A stretch of 64,000 nt of DNA, taken from JAAXQD01 sp035529735 (GTDB lineage: Bacteria; Desulfobacterota; Desulfobacteria; Desulfobacterales; UBA11574). Of the stretch, positions 1 to 9,534 are shown one piece after another (the first letter of the stretch is position 1; each line of letters begins with the position of its first letter). The notes below the pieces were generated by a model, which was given only the letters and a program-made list of their open reading frames with translations, was not told the DNA's origin and searched no databases. The translations under genes and the position numbers were made by a program. The DNA lies in NCBI GenBank assembly GCA_035529735.1, contig DATKWE010000023.1, forward strand, positions 3,387 through 67,386, given 5' to 3'.

Positions 1-17
1 CGCAGATCTTCGAGCAT

Positions 18-449
18 CTACATTGTATATACCTTATTTCCGTCAATGACCGTTACCTTGTGTTCTTCGAGTATTTTAACAGCGTCAGCAATGTTGTCGA
101 TTCGGAAAATCATGACCGCATTTTTTCCGCTGTGCTGAACAAAGGCATACATGTATTCCACATTGATTTCGGCTTTGTGCAAAATATCCAATATCCTGTG
201 AAGGCCCCCGGGCCTGTCTTCTACTTCTACAGCCACAACATCGGTTTTGCCTACGGTAAACCCATGATTTTTAAGCGCCTCCACCGCTTTTATATTATCA
301 TCTACGATCAGACGAAGTACGCCGAAATCAGATGTGTCTGCAACGGCTAGCGCCCGGATATTTACACCGGCTTCTGCAAGAATGGCTGTAACTTCGGCCA
401 AACGTCCCGACTTGTTTTCCAAAAAGACTGAAATTTGTTCCGCCCGCAT
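18..449 (-). CDS. Tandem ACT-domain protein, probable amino-acid sensor
   Basis: A 143-aa protein made of two ACT repeats (about residues 4-68 and 72-143), each opening with the beta-strand followed by the N-K/R-P-G-x-L turn typical of ligand-binding ACT folds (NKSGRLAEV and DRPGGLHRI). No catalytic domain is present, so the likely role is to bind an amino acid or related ligand and signal to a partner. GGAGG lies 6-7 bases before the ATG. It is the last visible gene on this strand and lies about 130 bases after phenylacetate-CoA ligase. Pairing of a stand-alone ACT protein with a PaaK-type ligase is recurrent in anaerobes that degrade aromatic amino acids, so a regulatory role in aryl-acid activation is inferred, not shown. 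Confidence 0.88.
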   Translation of the reverse strand: MRAEQISVFLENKSGRLAEVTAILAEAGVNIRALAVADTSDFGVLRLIVDDNIKAVEALKNHGFTVGKTDVVAVEVEDRPGGLHRILDILHKAEINVEYMYAFVQHSGKNAVMIFRIDNIADAVKILEEHKVTVIDGNKVYTM

Positions 450-477
450 ATCTGTCCTCCTTATTATTGTGTCATCG

Positions 478-573
478 GTCGTTGGTCATTGGTCATTGGT
501 CTGCCCTTTGACACCTGCCTTCTGATCTTCTGATCTTCTGTCCTCTGCCCCCTGACCTCTGATCCCTGACCCG
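478..573. repeat. Word-like low-complexity repeat between paaK and the ACT gene
   Basis: The intergenic stretch consists of short repeated words. TTGGTCA occurs in tandem, CTTCTGAT is repeated, and several CCTGACC/CTGATCC variants follow. There is no open frame and no clear hairpin. It resembles the other word-type repeats in this window near 28.8 kb and 59 kb in style, though not in sequence. Confidence 0.6.
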
Positions 574-579
574 TGTCAT

Positions 580-1881
580 TTATATCTTGCGATTGTCGAT
601 CACCCGGACAGCCTTGCCCTCGCTACGGGCAATGGTCTTGGGTTCCACCAGTTTCACTCTGGCTGAAACACCGAGATAATCTTTTATATTTTTTGCAATC
701 GTCCTTTCCCGATTCTGTAGATGTTTGACTTCATCGGAAAAGATGCCTTCACCGACTTCCAGCAACACGGTCATCGTGTCCAGATTGTCCTCCCTGTCAA
801 CCACAAGCTGGTAATGCGGCTCAACCGCATCCATTTCCATAAGGACGCTTTCGATCTGAGAGGGAAATACATTAACGCCCCGGATGATCAGCATGTCATC
901 TGTACGGCCGCTCACCCGATTCATTCGGATATGCGTCCGGCCGCATATACACGGCTCGGGATTCAGTGAGGTTATGTCCCGCGTCCGGTAACGGATAACG
1001 GGAAATGCTTCCTTGGTGATGGTGGTAAAAACAAGCTCACCGGTTTCACCGTATGGAAGAACTTCTCCGGATGCAGGGTCGATAATTTCAGGAATGAAAT
1101 GATCTTCAAAGATGTGCAGTCCGCGCTTGGCTTCGTGACACTCAATGGCAACCCCCGGGCCGATCACCTCGCTTAAGCCGTAAATATCTACGGCAATCAG
1201 ATTCAATTTTCGTTCGATCTCCTCGCGCATTTTTTCCGACCAGGGTTCGGCCCCGAATATTCCATATTTAAATTTTAAATCTTTAAAAGAAACACCCATT
1301 TCTTCGGCGACTTCCGCGAGGTGAAGCGCATATGAGGGGGTTGCCGTCAATATGGTGGGACCGAAATCCTTCATGATCACAATTTGTCTCTTGGTATTTC
1401 CCCCTGAAACCGGGATAACGGAAGCACCGAGTTTTTCCGCGCCATAGTGGATACCCAGTCCTCCGGTAAAAAGCCCGTATCCATATGCATTGTGAATGAT
1501 GTCTTCACGCGTCGCGCCACCTGCGGCCAGGGATCGGGCCATGAGTTCGGCCCAGGTGTTCACATCCCTTGCGGTATACCCCACGACGGTCGGCTTGCCC
1601 GTGGTTCCGGACGAAGCATGGATCCGGACAACATTCGCCATGGGAACGGAAAACATTCCAAAGGGATAATTATCCCTTAGATCCCCTTTTGTGGTAAACG
1701 GAATCCGCTTTAAATCTTCTATCGACCGGATGTCATTGGGCGAGAGATTGTTTTCTTCGAATTTTTTCCTGTAAAAAGGGACATTTGCATAAACACGATC
1801 AATTGTGGTTTTGAGCCGGCGCAGTATGATGGCCTCGAGATCTTCTCTTGGCATGGTTTCAAATCCGATGTCGAGAATCAT
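580..1881 (-). CDS. paaK: Phenylacetate-CoA ligase (aryl-acid-CoA ligase, PaaK family)
   Basis: An adenylate-forming ligase that would activate phenylacetate or a related aryl acid to its CoA thioester with ATP. The 433-aa length from the chosen start is normal for PaaK. The P-loop SSGTTGKPT follows HA, the downstream YGLSEVIGPGVAIEC block is typical of the family, and the C-terminal subdomain starts near RTDDMLIIRGVNVFPSQIE. The open frame extends 46 codons further upstream, but those codons run through an intrinsic terminator. The ATG at 1881 is preceded by AAAGGAG and begins the conserved N-terminus, so it is preferred. An ACT protein follows on the same strand. In anaerobes such ligases often serve phenylalanine or indolepyruvate-type degradation; the exact substrate cannot be read here. 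Confidence 0.95.
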   Translation of the reverse strand: MILDIGFETMPREDLEAIILRRLKTTIDRVYANVPFYRKKFEENNLSPNDIRSIEDLKRIPFTTKGDLRDNYPFGMFSVPMANVVRIHASSGTTGKPTVVGYTARDVNTWAELMARSLAAGGATREDIIHNAYGYGLFTGGLGIHYGAEKLGASVIPVSGGNTKRQIVIMKDFGPTILTATPSYALHLAEVAEEMGVSFKDLKFKYGIFGAEPWSEKMREEIERKLNLIAVDIYGLSEVIGPGVAIECHEAKRGLHIFEDHFIPEIIDPASGEVLPYGETGELVFTTITKEAFPVIRYRTRDITSLNPEPCICGRTHIRMNRVSGRTDDMLIIRGVNVFPSQIESVLMEMDAVEPHYQLVVDREDNLDTMTVLLEVGEGIFSDEVKHLQNRERTIAKNIKDYLGVSARVKLVEPKTIARSEGKAVRVIDNRKI

Positions 1882-1965
1882 TCCAAAACTCCTTTCAGAA
1901 AAGTTTTTATTTTTACGATAATTTTGTGGATAATACCTTAAATGCTTACAAACAGAATGACAATT

Positions 1966-2005
1966 AAAAATAAAAAAGGCCGCGGGTTTTAAACCCACAG
2001 CCTTT
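1966..2005 (-). terminator. Intrinsic terminator after the mutS-amidase-ech transcript
   Basis: On the minus strand a GC-rich hairpin (arms built around GGCTGTGGGTTT and AAACCCGCGGCC) is followed directly by TTTTTTATTTTT. It lies about 240 bases after the enoyl-CoA hydratase stop and before the phenylacetate-CoA ligase start, so it separates the two transcription units. Confidence 0.75.
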
Positions 2006-2011
2006 AAAAAG

Positions 2012-2053
2012 AAAACCATGGGTTTTATTTTTTTTCTGTCTACCCATGGTTTT
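2012..2053. repeat. 12-bp perfect inverted repeat
   Basis: AAAACCATGGGT and ACCCATGGTTTT face each other across an 18-base T-rich loop, just upstream of the terminator. The rest of 2054-2248 is AT-rich; I see no convincing gene in it. Confidence 0.6.
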
Positions 2054-2248
2054 TAAAGAACTTGGTCGTTTTCTACCCTGCCAGCCCATGGATAGACTTC
2101 CTAAAAAAGAAGCCACCCAAAAAACTAAAAAAACCAAAGTAGAAAAATCGAAACCGCATTTATTAAGCCCTTAAGATTTATATTATAAATCCATATTTAC
2201 TTGAAGGGTGCTATAATGGAATCATAAAAATATGTCAAGAAAAAAGAT

Positions 2249-3040
2249 TTATTCTTGTAAAGTCCCCTTGAAGTTTGCTTTCCGTTTTTCGAGAAAAGCC
2301 AATGTTCCTTCCTTTGCGTCGGGGCTCGACAGGCAGATGGCGAAAGCATCGATTTCTATTCTGCAGCCGGTCTTGAGGTCTACATCCATACCGCTGTTGA
2401 TGGCCTGTTTTGCTGCACGCAGTGAAGCCTTTCCCTTTGACGCGATGGTTGCTGCGGTCTTCATGACTTCGGCCATGAGCTCATCCTGAGGGCACACGGT
2501 ATTGACCCACCCGACAGCATGGGCTTCGGCTGCAGAAATCATCTTCCCGGTGAATATCATTTCTTTGGCCATGTTCTTACCGATTAATCTGGGCAACCGC
2601 TGCGTACCGCCAAAGCCGGGAATAATGCCAAGATTAATTTCCGGCAGACCGAACATTGCGTTTTCAGCGGCGTAGATAAAATCACATCCAAGGACAATCT
2701 CACATCCGCCCCCCAGAGCAAAGCCGTTGACCGCCGCGATAACAGGTATCGGCAATTCTTGGAGTCTATTGACCAGCCCATGTCCCGTTTCGGCAAAGAG
2801 TTTAGCTTTAAGGACGTTGAATTTAAGAAATTCCGTGATATCCGCACCGGCAACAAAAGATTTTTCTCCGGCGCCGGTAAGGACAAGGACCCGGATATCT
2901 TCGTCTGAAGCAACCGCGTCAAGGGCATTTGACAACTCTTGAAGCGATGCTTCATTCAATGCATTCAATACTTCAGGCCTGTTGAACGTAATCGTTGCAA
3001 CCCCTTTTTCTACTTTAAAAATAATGTTTTTATACGCCAT
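2249..3040 (-). CDS. Enoyl-CoA hydratase / crotonase-family protein
   Basis: A 263-aa crotonase, the usual size for a short-chain enoyl-CoA hydratase that adds water to trans-2-enoyl-CoA in beta-oxidation. The oxyanion-hole signatures AGADI and GFALGGGCEI are present. The two expected glutamates appear in GGGCEIVLG and in FGLPEINLGIIPGFGGTQ. The ATG is preceded by GGAGG. It starts three bases after the amidase stop, so it is cotranscribed with mutS and the amidase although function does not link them. Without structural comparison, a related activity such as 3-hydroxybutyryl-CoA dehydratase is equally possible. Confidence 0.9.
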   Translation of the reverse strand: MAYKNIIFKVEKGVATITFNRPEVLNALNEASLQELSNALDAVASDEDIRVLVLTGAGEKSFVAGADITEFLKFNVLKAKLFAETGHGLVNRLQELPIPVIAAVNGFALGGGCEIVLGCDFIYAAENAMFGLPEINLGIIPGFGGTQRLPRLIGKNMAKEMIFTGKMISAAEAHAVGWVNTVCPQDELMAEVMKTAATIASKGKASLRAAKQAINSGMDVDLKTGCRIEIDAFAICLSSPDAKEGTLAFLEKRKANFKGTLQE

Positions 3041-3043
3041 AGT

Positions 3044-4747
3044 TTAACCTCCGTATTTTCCCGAATCCTTTTTTGGGTTAACTTCCATGAATGCAGTGGG
3101 ATTTGTTTCCCTGACATACGCCTGAATTCCTCTGACGATGGCATCGCACATTCGATCCTGATATTTTTCATTGACAAGTCTTTTGCATTCTATAGAATTG
3201 CTGATAAAAGCCGTCTCTATGAGTATGGCCGGCATCTGGGCGCCCAAAAGAACATAGAACGGCGCCTGTTTTACCCCCTTACTCTTTATCCGGTTGTAGT
3301 GCTTTCTCAAATGATGGTTCAAGGATCCCTGAACATGAACCGCCAGGCGGCTCGATTCATTGATTTTTGAGTTCTGCATGAGATCGCTTAAAATGGACTG
3401 CAGGTCGCTGATATTTTTGGTGGACGTGGCATTTTCTCTGGCAGCCACCAAGATGGCATCATTGTCTGTGGCCAGATTCAGGAAAAATGTTTCGATGCCG
3501 AAGGCCCGCCGGTCCCTGGAAGCATTGGTGTGTATCGAAATAAAAAGATCCGCATTTTTTGTATTTGCGATGGCGGTTCGCTCCTCCAACGAAAGGGTGC
3601 GATCGCTGTTGCGGGTCATGATCACCTCACAGTCCAGCTGATTGCGAATCTTATTTGCAAGGCGCCGGGCAACTTTCAGGGAAACATTTTTTTCATAAAC
3701 CCCTTTCAAATAGCCTGGCGCACCATAATCCCGACCCCCATGACCCGGATCGATCACAATGCGCTTTACGCCCAGGGCAAGCTGTTTGGCCAAAGCGCCG
3801 GCGGGAATCTTATCCCCTTTTTTATCCGTTTTTACCACCGATGGAGTGGGTTTTTCAACCTCTCCCCATACATCGATGACAATCCTGAAGGGGTTCTTGA
3901 GGGAAAAAATTTTATACGTTTTAAAAGATTTGATATCGACAACCACCCGAACCTGATTCGAGGAGAACTGTCCGGCACGCGTATCCATGAGCAGATTGTC
4001 ATCGATGAGAATGTGTTTTTCGATGTCTTTTCCCAGCCTGCTGTTGTTTAAATCGACATAAAGACGTTTGGGTTTGTTGATAGATGTGTCTTTTTCAAGA
4101 AGTCTGTGGGCGTAGGACACTTCATTGTCTGCATCGATGACGACACGGGTGTAGTTCGGATTGGACCAGTACCGCAGCCCGACAATTTGGGCGTTCCCGG
4201 CTTCAGTCTGGTTTGATTTCTTTGTATCCGGGTCTTGAGTCGAAGATAATTTTTTTATTTCCTTTTCAATGCTGTCCGCCGGAGACCGGACATTGTTTTT
4301 TTCAGGCATGGCTTTTGTGGGTGTCGTTTTCGGGGTCTTTTTCAAGGCGTGCCGGCGTATGGCATTTTCAGCTTTTTGTCTGTATTTGCTGCTTGGATAC
4401 CGGGTTATAATAAGATCATACACCTCAAAAGCGTTTTCTCTGTCAGACGTTTTGAATGATCGCCGATAAAGTTCTTCATACAGAACCCCGGCCATATAAA
4501 GTCCTACAGGGGCCCACGAACCTGAAGGGTTATGCCGGTAAACCGCTTTGAAGTTGTCGATGCAGAGCAGCCAGTTCTCCCGGTATTTCTGCTTTTTGGG
4601 GCTGTGGCGAAGTTTTTTATAGCAGGCTTCAGCCTGGTGGTATTTGTCTTTTGAAGTGGCGGCAAAGGACACCGGCTGTCCGGTTATGGAAAGTATACAG
4701 CCGATCAGGATATAGGGTAAAATTAATTTTATTCTTTCAACTAACAA
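3044..4747 (-). CDS. N-acetylmuramoyl-L-alanine amidase with AMIN domain
   Basis: A 567-aa exported peptidoglycan amidase, cleaving the bond between N-acetylmuramic acid and the stem peptide during cell separation. An N-terminal signal segment (about residues 8-29) is followed by a TPR-like region, a linker, an AMIN domain (about 190-285) that targets septal wall, and a C-terminal Amidase_3 domain (about 330-550). The zinc ligands are visible: His in IDPGHGG, Glu in YEKNVS, His in SIHTNAS and the catalytic Glu in ILIETAFIS. The start appears to be TTG, overlapping the mutS stop by 11 bases, with AAGG upstream; this suggests coupled translation. The architecture resembles AmiB/AmiC. Confidence 0.93.
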   Translation of the reverse strand: MLVERIKLILPYILIGCILSITGQPVSFAATSKDKYHQAEACYKKLRHSPKKQKYRENWLLCIDNFKAVYRHNPSGSWAPVGLYMAGVLYEELYRRSFKTSDRENAFEVYDLIITRYPSSKYRQKAENAIRRHALKKTPKTTPTKAMPEKNNVRSPADSIEKEIKKLSSTQDPDTKKSNQTEAGNAQIVGLRYWSNPNYTRVVIDADNEVSYAHRLLEKDTSINKPKRLYVDLNNSRLGKDIEKHILIDDNLLMDTRAGQFSSNQVRVVVDIKSFKTYKIFSLKNPFRIVIDVWGEVEKPTPSVVKTDKKGDKIPAGALAKQLALGVKRIVIDPGHGGRDYGAPGYLKGVYEKNVSLKVARRLANKIRNQLDCEVIMTRNSDRTLSLEERTAIANTKNADLFISIHTNASRDRRAFGIETFFLNLATDNDAILVAARENATSTKNISDLQSILSDLMQNSKINESSRLAVHVQGSLNHHLRKHYNRIKSKGVKQAPFYVLLGAQMPAILIETAFISNSIECKRLVNEKYQDRMCDAIVRGIQAYVRETNPTAFMEVNPKKDSGKYGG

Positions 4748-7364
4748 TGGTTTTGGCCTTTTCCTGAAGTTCGTTCAGATAATTTAAAGCATCCAGAGGT
4801 GTCATTTTCGAAATGTCCAGTTTTTGAAGTTTCTCAATGATAAAATGATCCATTTTTGAAAAAAGATTGAGCTGCACATGTCCTTTTTTCGAAAGATCTG
4901 CGCCATCACAAAGGCCGGGCAGCGCTTTCAAGCCATGTTCATCATTTTCAATATTGTACAGGATCTTTTTCGCCCGCTGGATCACGGTATTTGGAACACC
5001 CGCCAGCCGAGCGACTTGTATCCCATAACTCCTATTGGTGCCCCCCTCCACCAGTTTTCGCAAGAAAATGATTTCATCATTCCATTCCTTGACCGCAATG
5101 TTGTAATTTTTGATCCGATCCTTCAAACGTGCCAGTTCCGTTAATTCATGATAATGCGTCGCAAAAAGGGTTTTAACGCCGCCGGCCTTTAAATCATGGA
5201 GGTATTCCGCAACCGCCCACGCAATACTGAGGCCGTCGAAGGTACTGGTTCCTCGCCCGATCTCATCCATAATAACGAGGCTCTGGGACGTTGCGCTGTT
5301 TAAAATATTTGCGGTTTCTTGCATTTCCACCATAAATGTGCTCTGGCCTTGGGAGAGGTTGTCCAGAGCCCCGACACGTGTAAATATTCTGTCGGTAGTA
5401 CCGATGGAAGCCCTGGCGGCAGGAATAAAAGAGCCCATCTGGGCCATAAGGACCATGAGGGCCACCTGGCGCAGCACCGTCGATTTGCCCGCCATATTGG
5501 GTCCGGTAATGATGAGTATCTGATTTTCTGTATTGTCCATCCGGATCGTATTCGGCACGAAACGCTCACCGGTAATCATTTTCTCCACCACCGGGTGTCG
5601 GCCGTCTTCTATCTGAATGAAGCCCTCGGTATTAAATTCCGGCCTGCGGTAATCGTTTTGATCGGCGATCTCAGCCAGATTCAACAGGCAGTCGAGTCTG
5701 GCCAAAAAATACGCCACCTCTTGAATGGCCGTGTTGTGGTTGACAACCGCATCTTTAATCTCGTTGAATACTTGGTATTCAAGGGCAGCCCTTTGGTCTT
5801 CTGCACCCAGGACCTTTACTTCAAAATTTTTCAGTTCGTCCGTGATGTAACGCTCTGCATTGACCAGCGTCTGTTTACCCACATAATGCACAGGAACCGC
5901 TTTCGAACGCGTTTTCGGCACTTCGATAAAATAACCGAAAACCTTATTGTACCTTACTTTAAGGGTGTTTATCCCGGTGGCTTCTTTTTCCCTGGCCTCG
6001 AGCTCGGCCAACCATTTTTTCCCGTCCCGACTGATTAAAATCAGCTCATCCAGTTGAGCGTTGAAGCCGGTTTTGATAATACCGCCTTCATTGATGGTCG
6101 GGGGTGCATCTTCGCGGATGGCTTTTTCAATCAGGGCGGCCAACTCGCTGAGGCCGTCGATATTTTGACGGGAGTTGAAAAGGGCGGCTTTAAATTTCGA
6201 AAGCAAGGTCCATATATCCGGAAGGCTGTTCAAGGAACGCTTCAGCGCAACAAGATCTCTGGCATTTGAATGCCCCATGGCGATCTTACTTCCGAGACGT
6301 TCCAGATCATAAACCGATTTCAAGTGATCTCTGATGTCCCGCCGGACCTGTATATCGTCCTTTGTTTCTTCTACTGCATCCTGCCGAAGCCGTATCTCGG
6401 ATATATCCATCAACGGATATCTGATCCACCGCTTCAGGAGCCTCCCCCCCATCGCCGTAACCGTCCGATCCATGACGCCGATGAGGGTCCCCTGTCTGGA
6501 ACCTGTACGGATATTTTTTATAATTTCAAGGTTGCGGAAACTAATTTCGTCGATAACAAGGGAATTGCCCAGGGAATATGTTTCGATTTTTGATAAATGT
6601 TCGATCTTTTGTTTCTGGGTCTCCCTTATGTAAAAAACGAGCGCGCCTGCGGCGCGAATACCGGCTTTTAAATGTTCACAGCCGAACCCTTCAAGGGAAA
6701 GGGTTTTGAATTGATCCATCAGCCGTTCACGTCCCCCGCTGTATTCAAATGCTCTGTCGGGTATAAAAGTAATGGGTCTGTCCGACAACGCGCTGATAAT
6801 CGCTGAAAAAAACCGGTCGCTTTTTGATGACTCCGGAAGAAGAACTTCACTGGGTGAGATCCGAAGGGCCTCATCCACCACTGCATCCAAATCTGAAGAT
6901 TCAGACACACGAAAGGATCCGGTTGAAATATCCAGATAGCTGAGCCCCACAGTATTTTTTTCACAGGCGACGGCGAGGACATAATTGTCTGATTTTTCAT
7001 CCAACAATTCATTGTCAAGGATCATTCCCGGAGTGATGACACGAACAACATCCCTTTTTACCAGACCTTTTGCCAGGGCAGGGTCTTCGATTTGGTCGCA
7101 TATTGCGACTTTGTAACCTTGGTTGATCAGGCGGGCGATATATCCCTGTACGGCGCGATACGGCACACCGCACATGGGAATGGGGAATTTATCTTTCTTG
7201 TTTCTGGAGGTTAAAGTGATTTCTAGGATCCGGGAGGCAACTTCGGCATCTTCAAAGAACATTTCATAAAAATCTCCCATCCTGTAAAAAAGTATCGCAT
7301 CGGCATATCTTTCCTTGATGGACAGATACTGTTTTATCATGGGGGTTGTTTTCGAAAGATGCAT
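4737..7364 (-). CDS. mutS: DNA mismatch repair protein MutS
   Basis: An 875-aa MutS that recognises base mismatches and small loops and recruits the repair machinery. The mismatch-reading Phe-x-Glu is in GDFYEMF near the N-terminus. Connector, lever and clamp regions follow. The ABC-type ATPase has Walker A GPNMAGKST, Walker B in LVIMDEIGRGTSTFDG and the conserved FATHYHELT. Length is typical for bacterial MutS1. An in-frame TTG nine bases upstream is possible, but the ATG at 7364 is preferred. It is followed by the amidase with overlapping ends. Confidence 0.98.
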   Translation of the reverse strand: MHLSKTTPMIKQYLSIKERYADAILFYRMGDFYEMFFEDAEVASRILEITLTSRNKKDKFPIPMCGVPYRAVQGYIARLINQGYKVAICDQIEDPALAKGLVKRDVVRVITPGMILDNELLDEKSDNYVLAVACEKNTVGLSYLDISTGSFRVSESSDLDAVVDEALRISPSEVLLPESSKSDRFFSAIISALSDRPITFIPDRAFEYSGGRERLMDQFKTLSLEGFGCEHLKAGIRAAGALVFYIRETQKQKIEHLSKIETYSLGNSLVIDEISFRNLEIIKNIRTGSRQGTLIGVMDRTVTAMGGRLLKRWIRYPLMDISEIRLRQDAVEETKDDIQVRRDIRDHLKSVYDLERLGSKIAMGHSNARDLVALKRSLNSLPDIWTLLSKFKAALFNSRQNIDGLSELAALIEKAIREDAPPTINEGGIIKTGFNAQLDELILISRDGKKWLAELEAREKEATGINTLKVRYNKVFGYFIEVPKTRSKAVPVHYVGKQTLVNAERYITDELKNFEVKVLGAEDQRAALEYQVFNEIKDAVVNHNTAIQEVAYFLARLDCLLNLAEIADQNDYRRPEFNTEGFIQIEDGRHPVVEKMITGERFVPNTIRMDNTENQILIITGPNMAGKSTVLRQVALMVLMAQMGSFIPAARASIGTTDRIFTRVGALDNLSQGQSTFMVEMQETANILNSATSQSLVIMDEIGRGTSTFDGLSIAWAVAEYLHDLKAGGVKTLFATHYHELTELARLKDRIKNYNIAVKEWNDEIIFLRKLVEGGTNRSYGIQVARLAGVPNTVIQRAKKILYNIENDEHGLKALPGLCDGADLSKKGHVQLNLFSKMDHFIIEKLQKLDISKMTPLDALNYLNELQEKAKTIVS

Positions 7365-7582
7365 ACGACTCAAACGATCATGAAACTTGGGAAGCTGCCA
7401 TGGATGTTATTCAGTGATTTCCAGGTCTACCGGTTTTTGCCGCCCGGAAGAAAAAATAATACATATATCCTTTGTGTCTGGGTGCCTTTGGGGCAAATAT
7501 TTTTGATTTTCTCCGAACTGTCGGCGCTCATCGCCGGAGGCCGAATGGTTTAATTTGGGTTTTTTAAAGGCTGACCCGCGTG

Positions 7583-7957
7583 TTATGACGTGCTCACCGC
7601 ATCCTGTTCCTCGGGCGGTTTAGAATAGCCGTAAGCCGTTCCCTTTAAGGATTCCATCTCTTTTTTAAGGTCCGATATTTCTTTCAGCTGATCGGTGGCT
7701 GCTGTATTTAACGTTTTGATCTTTTTCTTTGATTTAAACCGGTCAAAAAGGCTGGTAAAATAGGCGATCAGGAACCCGACAAGAAAGAAAATAAGAAAAA
7801 AGAATAAATTCGGCAGTTCCTTTAGATGATAGGGTTCACCCACCAGGAGATCGATTTTAAAGCCTTGTTTGGCCATGAAATAATCTTTATTCGAAAGAAA
7901 AATAATTGCGAAAAAACCGACAATAATGACTCCGAGAGCGATCTTAAATTTTTTCAT
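7583..7957 (-). CDS. LapA-domain (DUF1049-like) small membrane protein
   Basis: A 124-aa inner-membrane protein with two hydrophobic segments (about residues 5-22 and 50-70) followed by a basic stretch and a coiled-coil tail of roughly 40 residues. This layout matches the LapA/YciS family, which works with LapB in controlling lipopolysaccharide synthesis in enterobacteria; that role is not demonstrated here. AAAGGAG precedes the ATG. It sits 22 bases after the HIT gene. The 218 bases between it and mutS contain no convincing gene. Confidence 0.65.
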   Translation of the reverse strand: MKKFKIALGVIIVGFFAIIFLSNKDYFMAKQGFKIDLLVGEPYHLKELPNLFFFLIFFLVGFLIAYFTSLFDRFKSKKKIKTLNTAATDQLKEISDLKKEMESLKGTAYGYSKPPEEQDAVSTS

Positions 7958-7979
7958 TTTTTCTCCTTTATTTTCAGCC

Positions 7980-8459
7980 CTATATGTCTATTTTATCAAA
8001 GTATGGCTTTAAATTGTTGTAAGTGGTCAATAAATGTTCCGGGATTACCCGGACATCGGAAAAAACCGTGAGTGCATTGGTATCGCCGAACCACCGGGGA
8101 ACCACATGAAAATGAAGATGTTCCTCAACACCGGCACCGGCTACTTTTCCCAAGTTAAGTCCCACATTAAAACCGTCTGGGTTCATTGCGCTTTTCAGAA
8201 CCCCTACGGATTTTTCAACGGTTTCCAGCAGCGTGCCCATTTCCCCTTTACTCAGCTGGTCCAGGGTGGATATATGTCGAATTGGAGACACCAGAAGATG
8301 ACCGTTGATGTAAGGAAATTTATTCATGACCACTATGGTTTCCTTCCCCCTATAGAGAGTCAGATTATCCTCATTTGAAAGCGCCTTGCAAAGAATACAG
8401 CCTTCGTCCTTCTCGGCCAGAATATATTCAATACGCCACGGAGCCCACATGGTTTTCAT
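7980..8459 (-). CDS. HIT-family nucleotide hydrolase/phosphorylase
   Basis: A 159-aa histidine-triad protein. The catalytic motif is HLHFHVV near residue 115, giving the His-x-His-x-His pattern that forms a nucleotidyl-His intermediate. An N-terminal CILC pair suggests a structural zinc, as in the longer HIT proteins related to Ap4A phosphorylase. The substrate is probably a dinucleoside polyphosphate or an adenylylated amine. AAGGTG precedes the ATG. It heads the transcription unit that runs through lapA-like, mutS, the amidase and ech. Confidence 0.9.
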   Translation of the reverse strand: MKTMWAPWRIEYILAEKDEGCILCKALSNEDNLTLYRGKETIVVMNKFPYINGHLLVSPIRHISTLDQLSKGEMGTLLETVEKSVGVLKSAMNPDGFNVGLNLGKVAGAGVEEHLHFHVVPRWFGDTNALTVFSDVRVIPEHLLTTYNNLKPYFDKIDI

Positions 8460-8616
8460 TTCATATACACCTTGATCAGCCCGGATATTTTATAATGTAT
8501 TTGTAAAAAGTGGGATATATTTTTCAATCGGCAATTTTTGACAGGCATTCCCGACATTCATTTTATCTACCCTTTTTAATTCTAAAACTCAACCCTTTTC
8601 TACCCCCCGACATTGC

Positions 8617-8663
8617 ATAAAAAACAGCCCTTGGATGTATTAAAACTTTGTATTTAAGGGCTT
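8617..8663 (-). terminator. Intrinsic terminator after the UPF0280 gene
   Basis: Seven-base arms AAGCCCT and AGGGCTG pair across a 23-base loop on the minus strand, followed by TTTTTTATG. It lies about 55 bases after the UPF0280 stop codon and would end the long rpoH-to-UPF0280 transcript. Confidence 0.65.
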
Positions 8664-8717
8664 CAGGTGGTCTTAGCGGTTTTTGTAAAATTCTGCGGCA
8701 TCTTCGACGATTCAATA

Positions 8718-9491
8718 TTAGGGCAGATTCAGGGAAACGACGTCCAGATCACCCCACATCCCGACCGCTTCACCGATGATCACAACGATTCCATTAACGC
8801 CGTCTATCTTCTTGCCGAAATCAATGGCAGACGCTATATAATCCTTGGATTTTAAGCGATTACCGATGGACGTTGCCGCGGCATCCGCAAGGGGGCAGGA
8901 ATCGGATACCACGCAGATCGCATCCGCCTTTCCCAAACTTAGCGAATGACCGACCGTACCCGATGACGTGCATACGGCTGCAGGTTTTTCTTTGGATTTG
9001 ATACAGAGGCCCATGCGCATGCTCAAGGGAGATGTGCCTGCAAAAATGCCCATGGTCACTGGATCGTCGGTCTTTAAAAAGATATCCCCCCCGTTTTCCA
9101 CCACCACTTCATCGGTATATTTCAACAGATCGACACCCACATGTTCGGCAATTGCGCCGGCCACCGCCGCCATGGGGCCGACGCCGGCCTTTTGACCAGC
9201 AAACACCATGTCCTGAATGATGATCGGCGCCGGGCCATGAACACGCCACGGCTTCAGGGTATCAAGGAATTCAGGATGCTTTTTTATATACTTCTCGATG
9301 TATCCCCGATGCGTTAGAATCAGTTCCCGGGTGATATCCTCAAGCGGTTTTAACGCCTGTACATACAGGTCTGTTTCTTGGACGGCCACCCTGAAAGCGA
9401 CCCGGTCTTTACTGGACAGCAGATTCCGGTAATATCTTTTTTGGTATTCACGCGTTGTGTGTTCCGGATTTCGCACAGTGGGTTTTTTCAT
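8718..9491 (-). CDS. UPF0280 family protein, ApbE-like fold
   Basis: A 257-aa protein of the UPF0280 family. The core resembles the ApbE (FMN transferase) fold: AGVGPMAAVAGAIAE, NGGDIFLKTDDP and CTSSGTVGHSLSLGKADA are conserved-looking blocks, the last matching the ApbE region that binds flavin or metal. No export signal is present, so it should be cytoplasmic. No reaction has been assigned to the family with certainty. It is the last gene of the run that begins at rpoH and starts 43 bases after the dGTPase-like gene. Confidence 0.85.
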   Translation of the reverse strand: MKKPTVRNPEHTTREYQKRYYRNLLSSKDRVAFRVAVQETDLYVQALKPLEDITRELILTHRGYIEKYIKKHPEFLDTLKPWRVHGPAPIIIQDMVFAGQKAGVGPMAAVAGAIAEHVGVDLLKYTDEVVVENGGDIFLKTDDPVTMGIFAGTSPLSMRMGLCIKSKEKPAAVCTSSGTVGHSLSLGKADAICVVSDSCPLADAAATSIGNRLKSKDYIASAIDFGKKIDGVNGIVVIIGEAVGMWGDLDVVSLNLP

Positions 9492-9534
9492 GGGTGTTTT
9501 TTAATTCCAGATATTTTTACATGAAATATTCAGG

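Noticed and set aside
580..2019. Longer phenylacetate-CoA ligase with 46 extra N-terminal residues
   Set aside because: The extension is translated terminator sequence; a strong ribosome-binding site precedes the internal ATG at 1881.
2160..2225. TATAAT at about 2210 as a plus-strand promoter
   Set aside because: No acceptable -35 at the right spacing and no plus-strand gene downstream.
7374..7582. A 34-codon ORF ending FFLPGGKNR upstream of mutS
   Set aside because: No ribosome-binding site and no recognisable features; likely chance.
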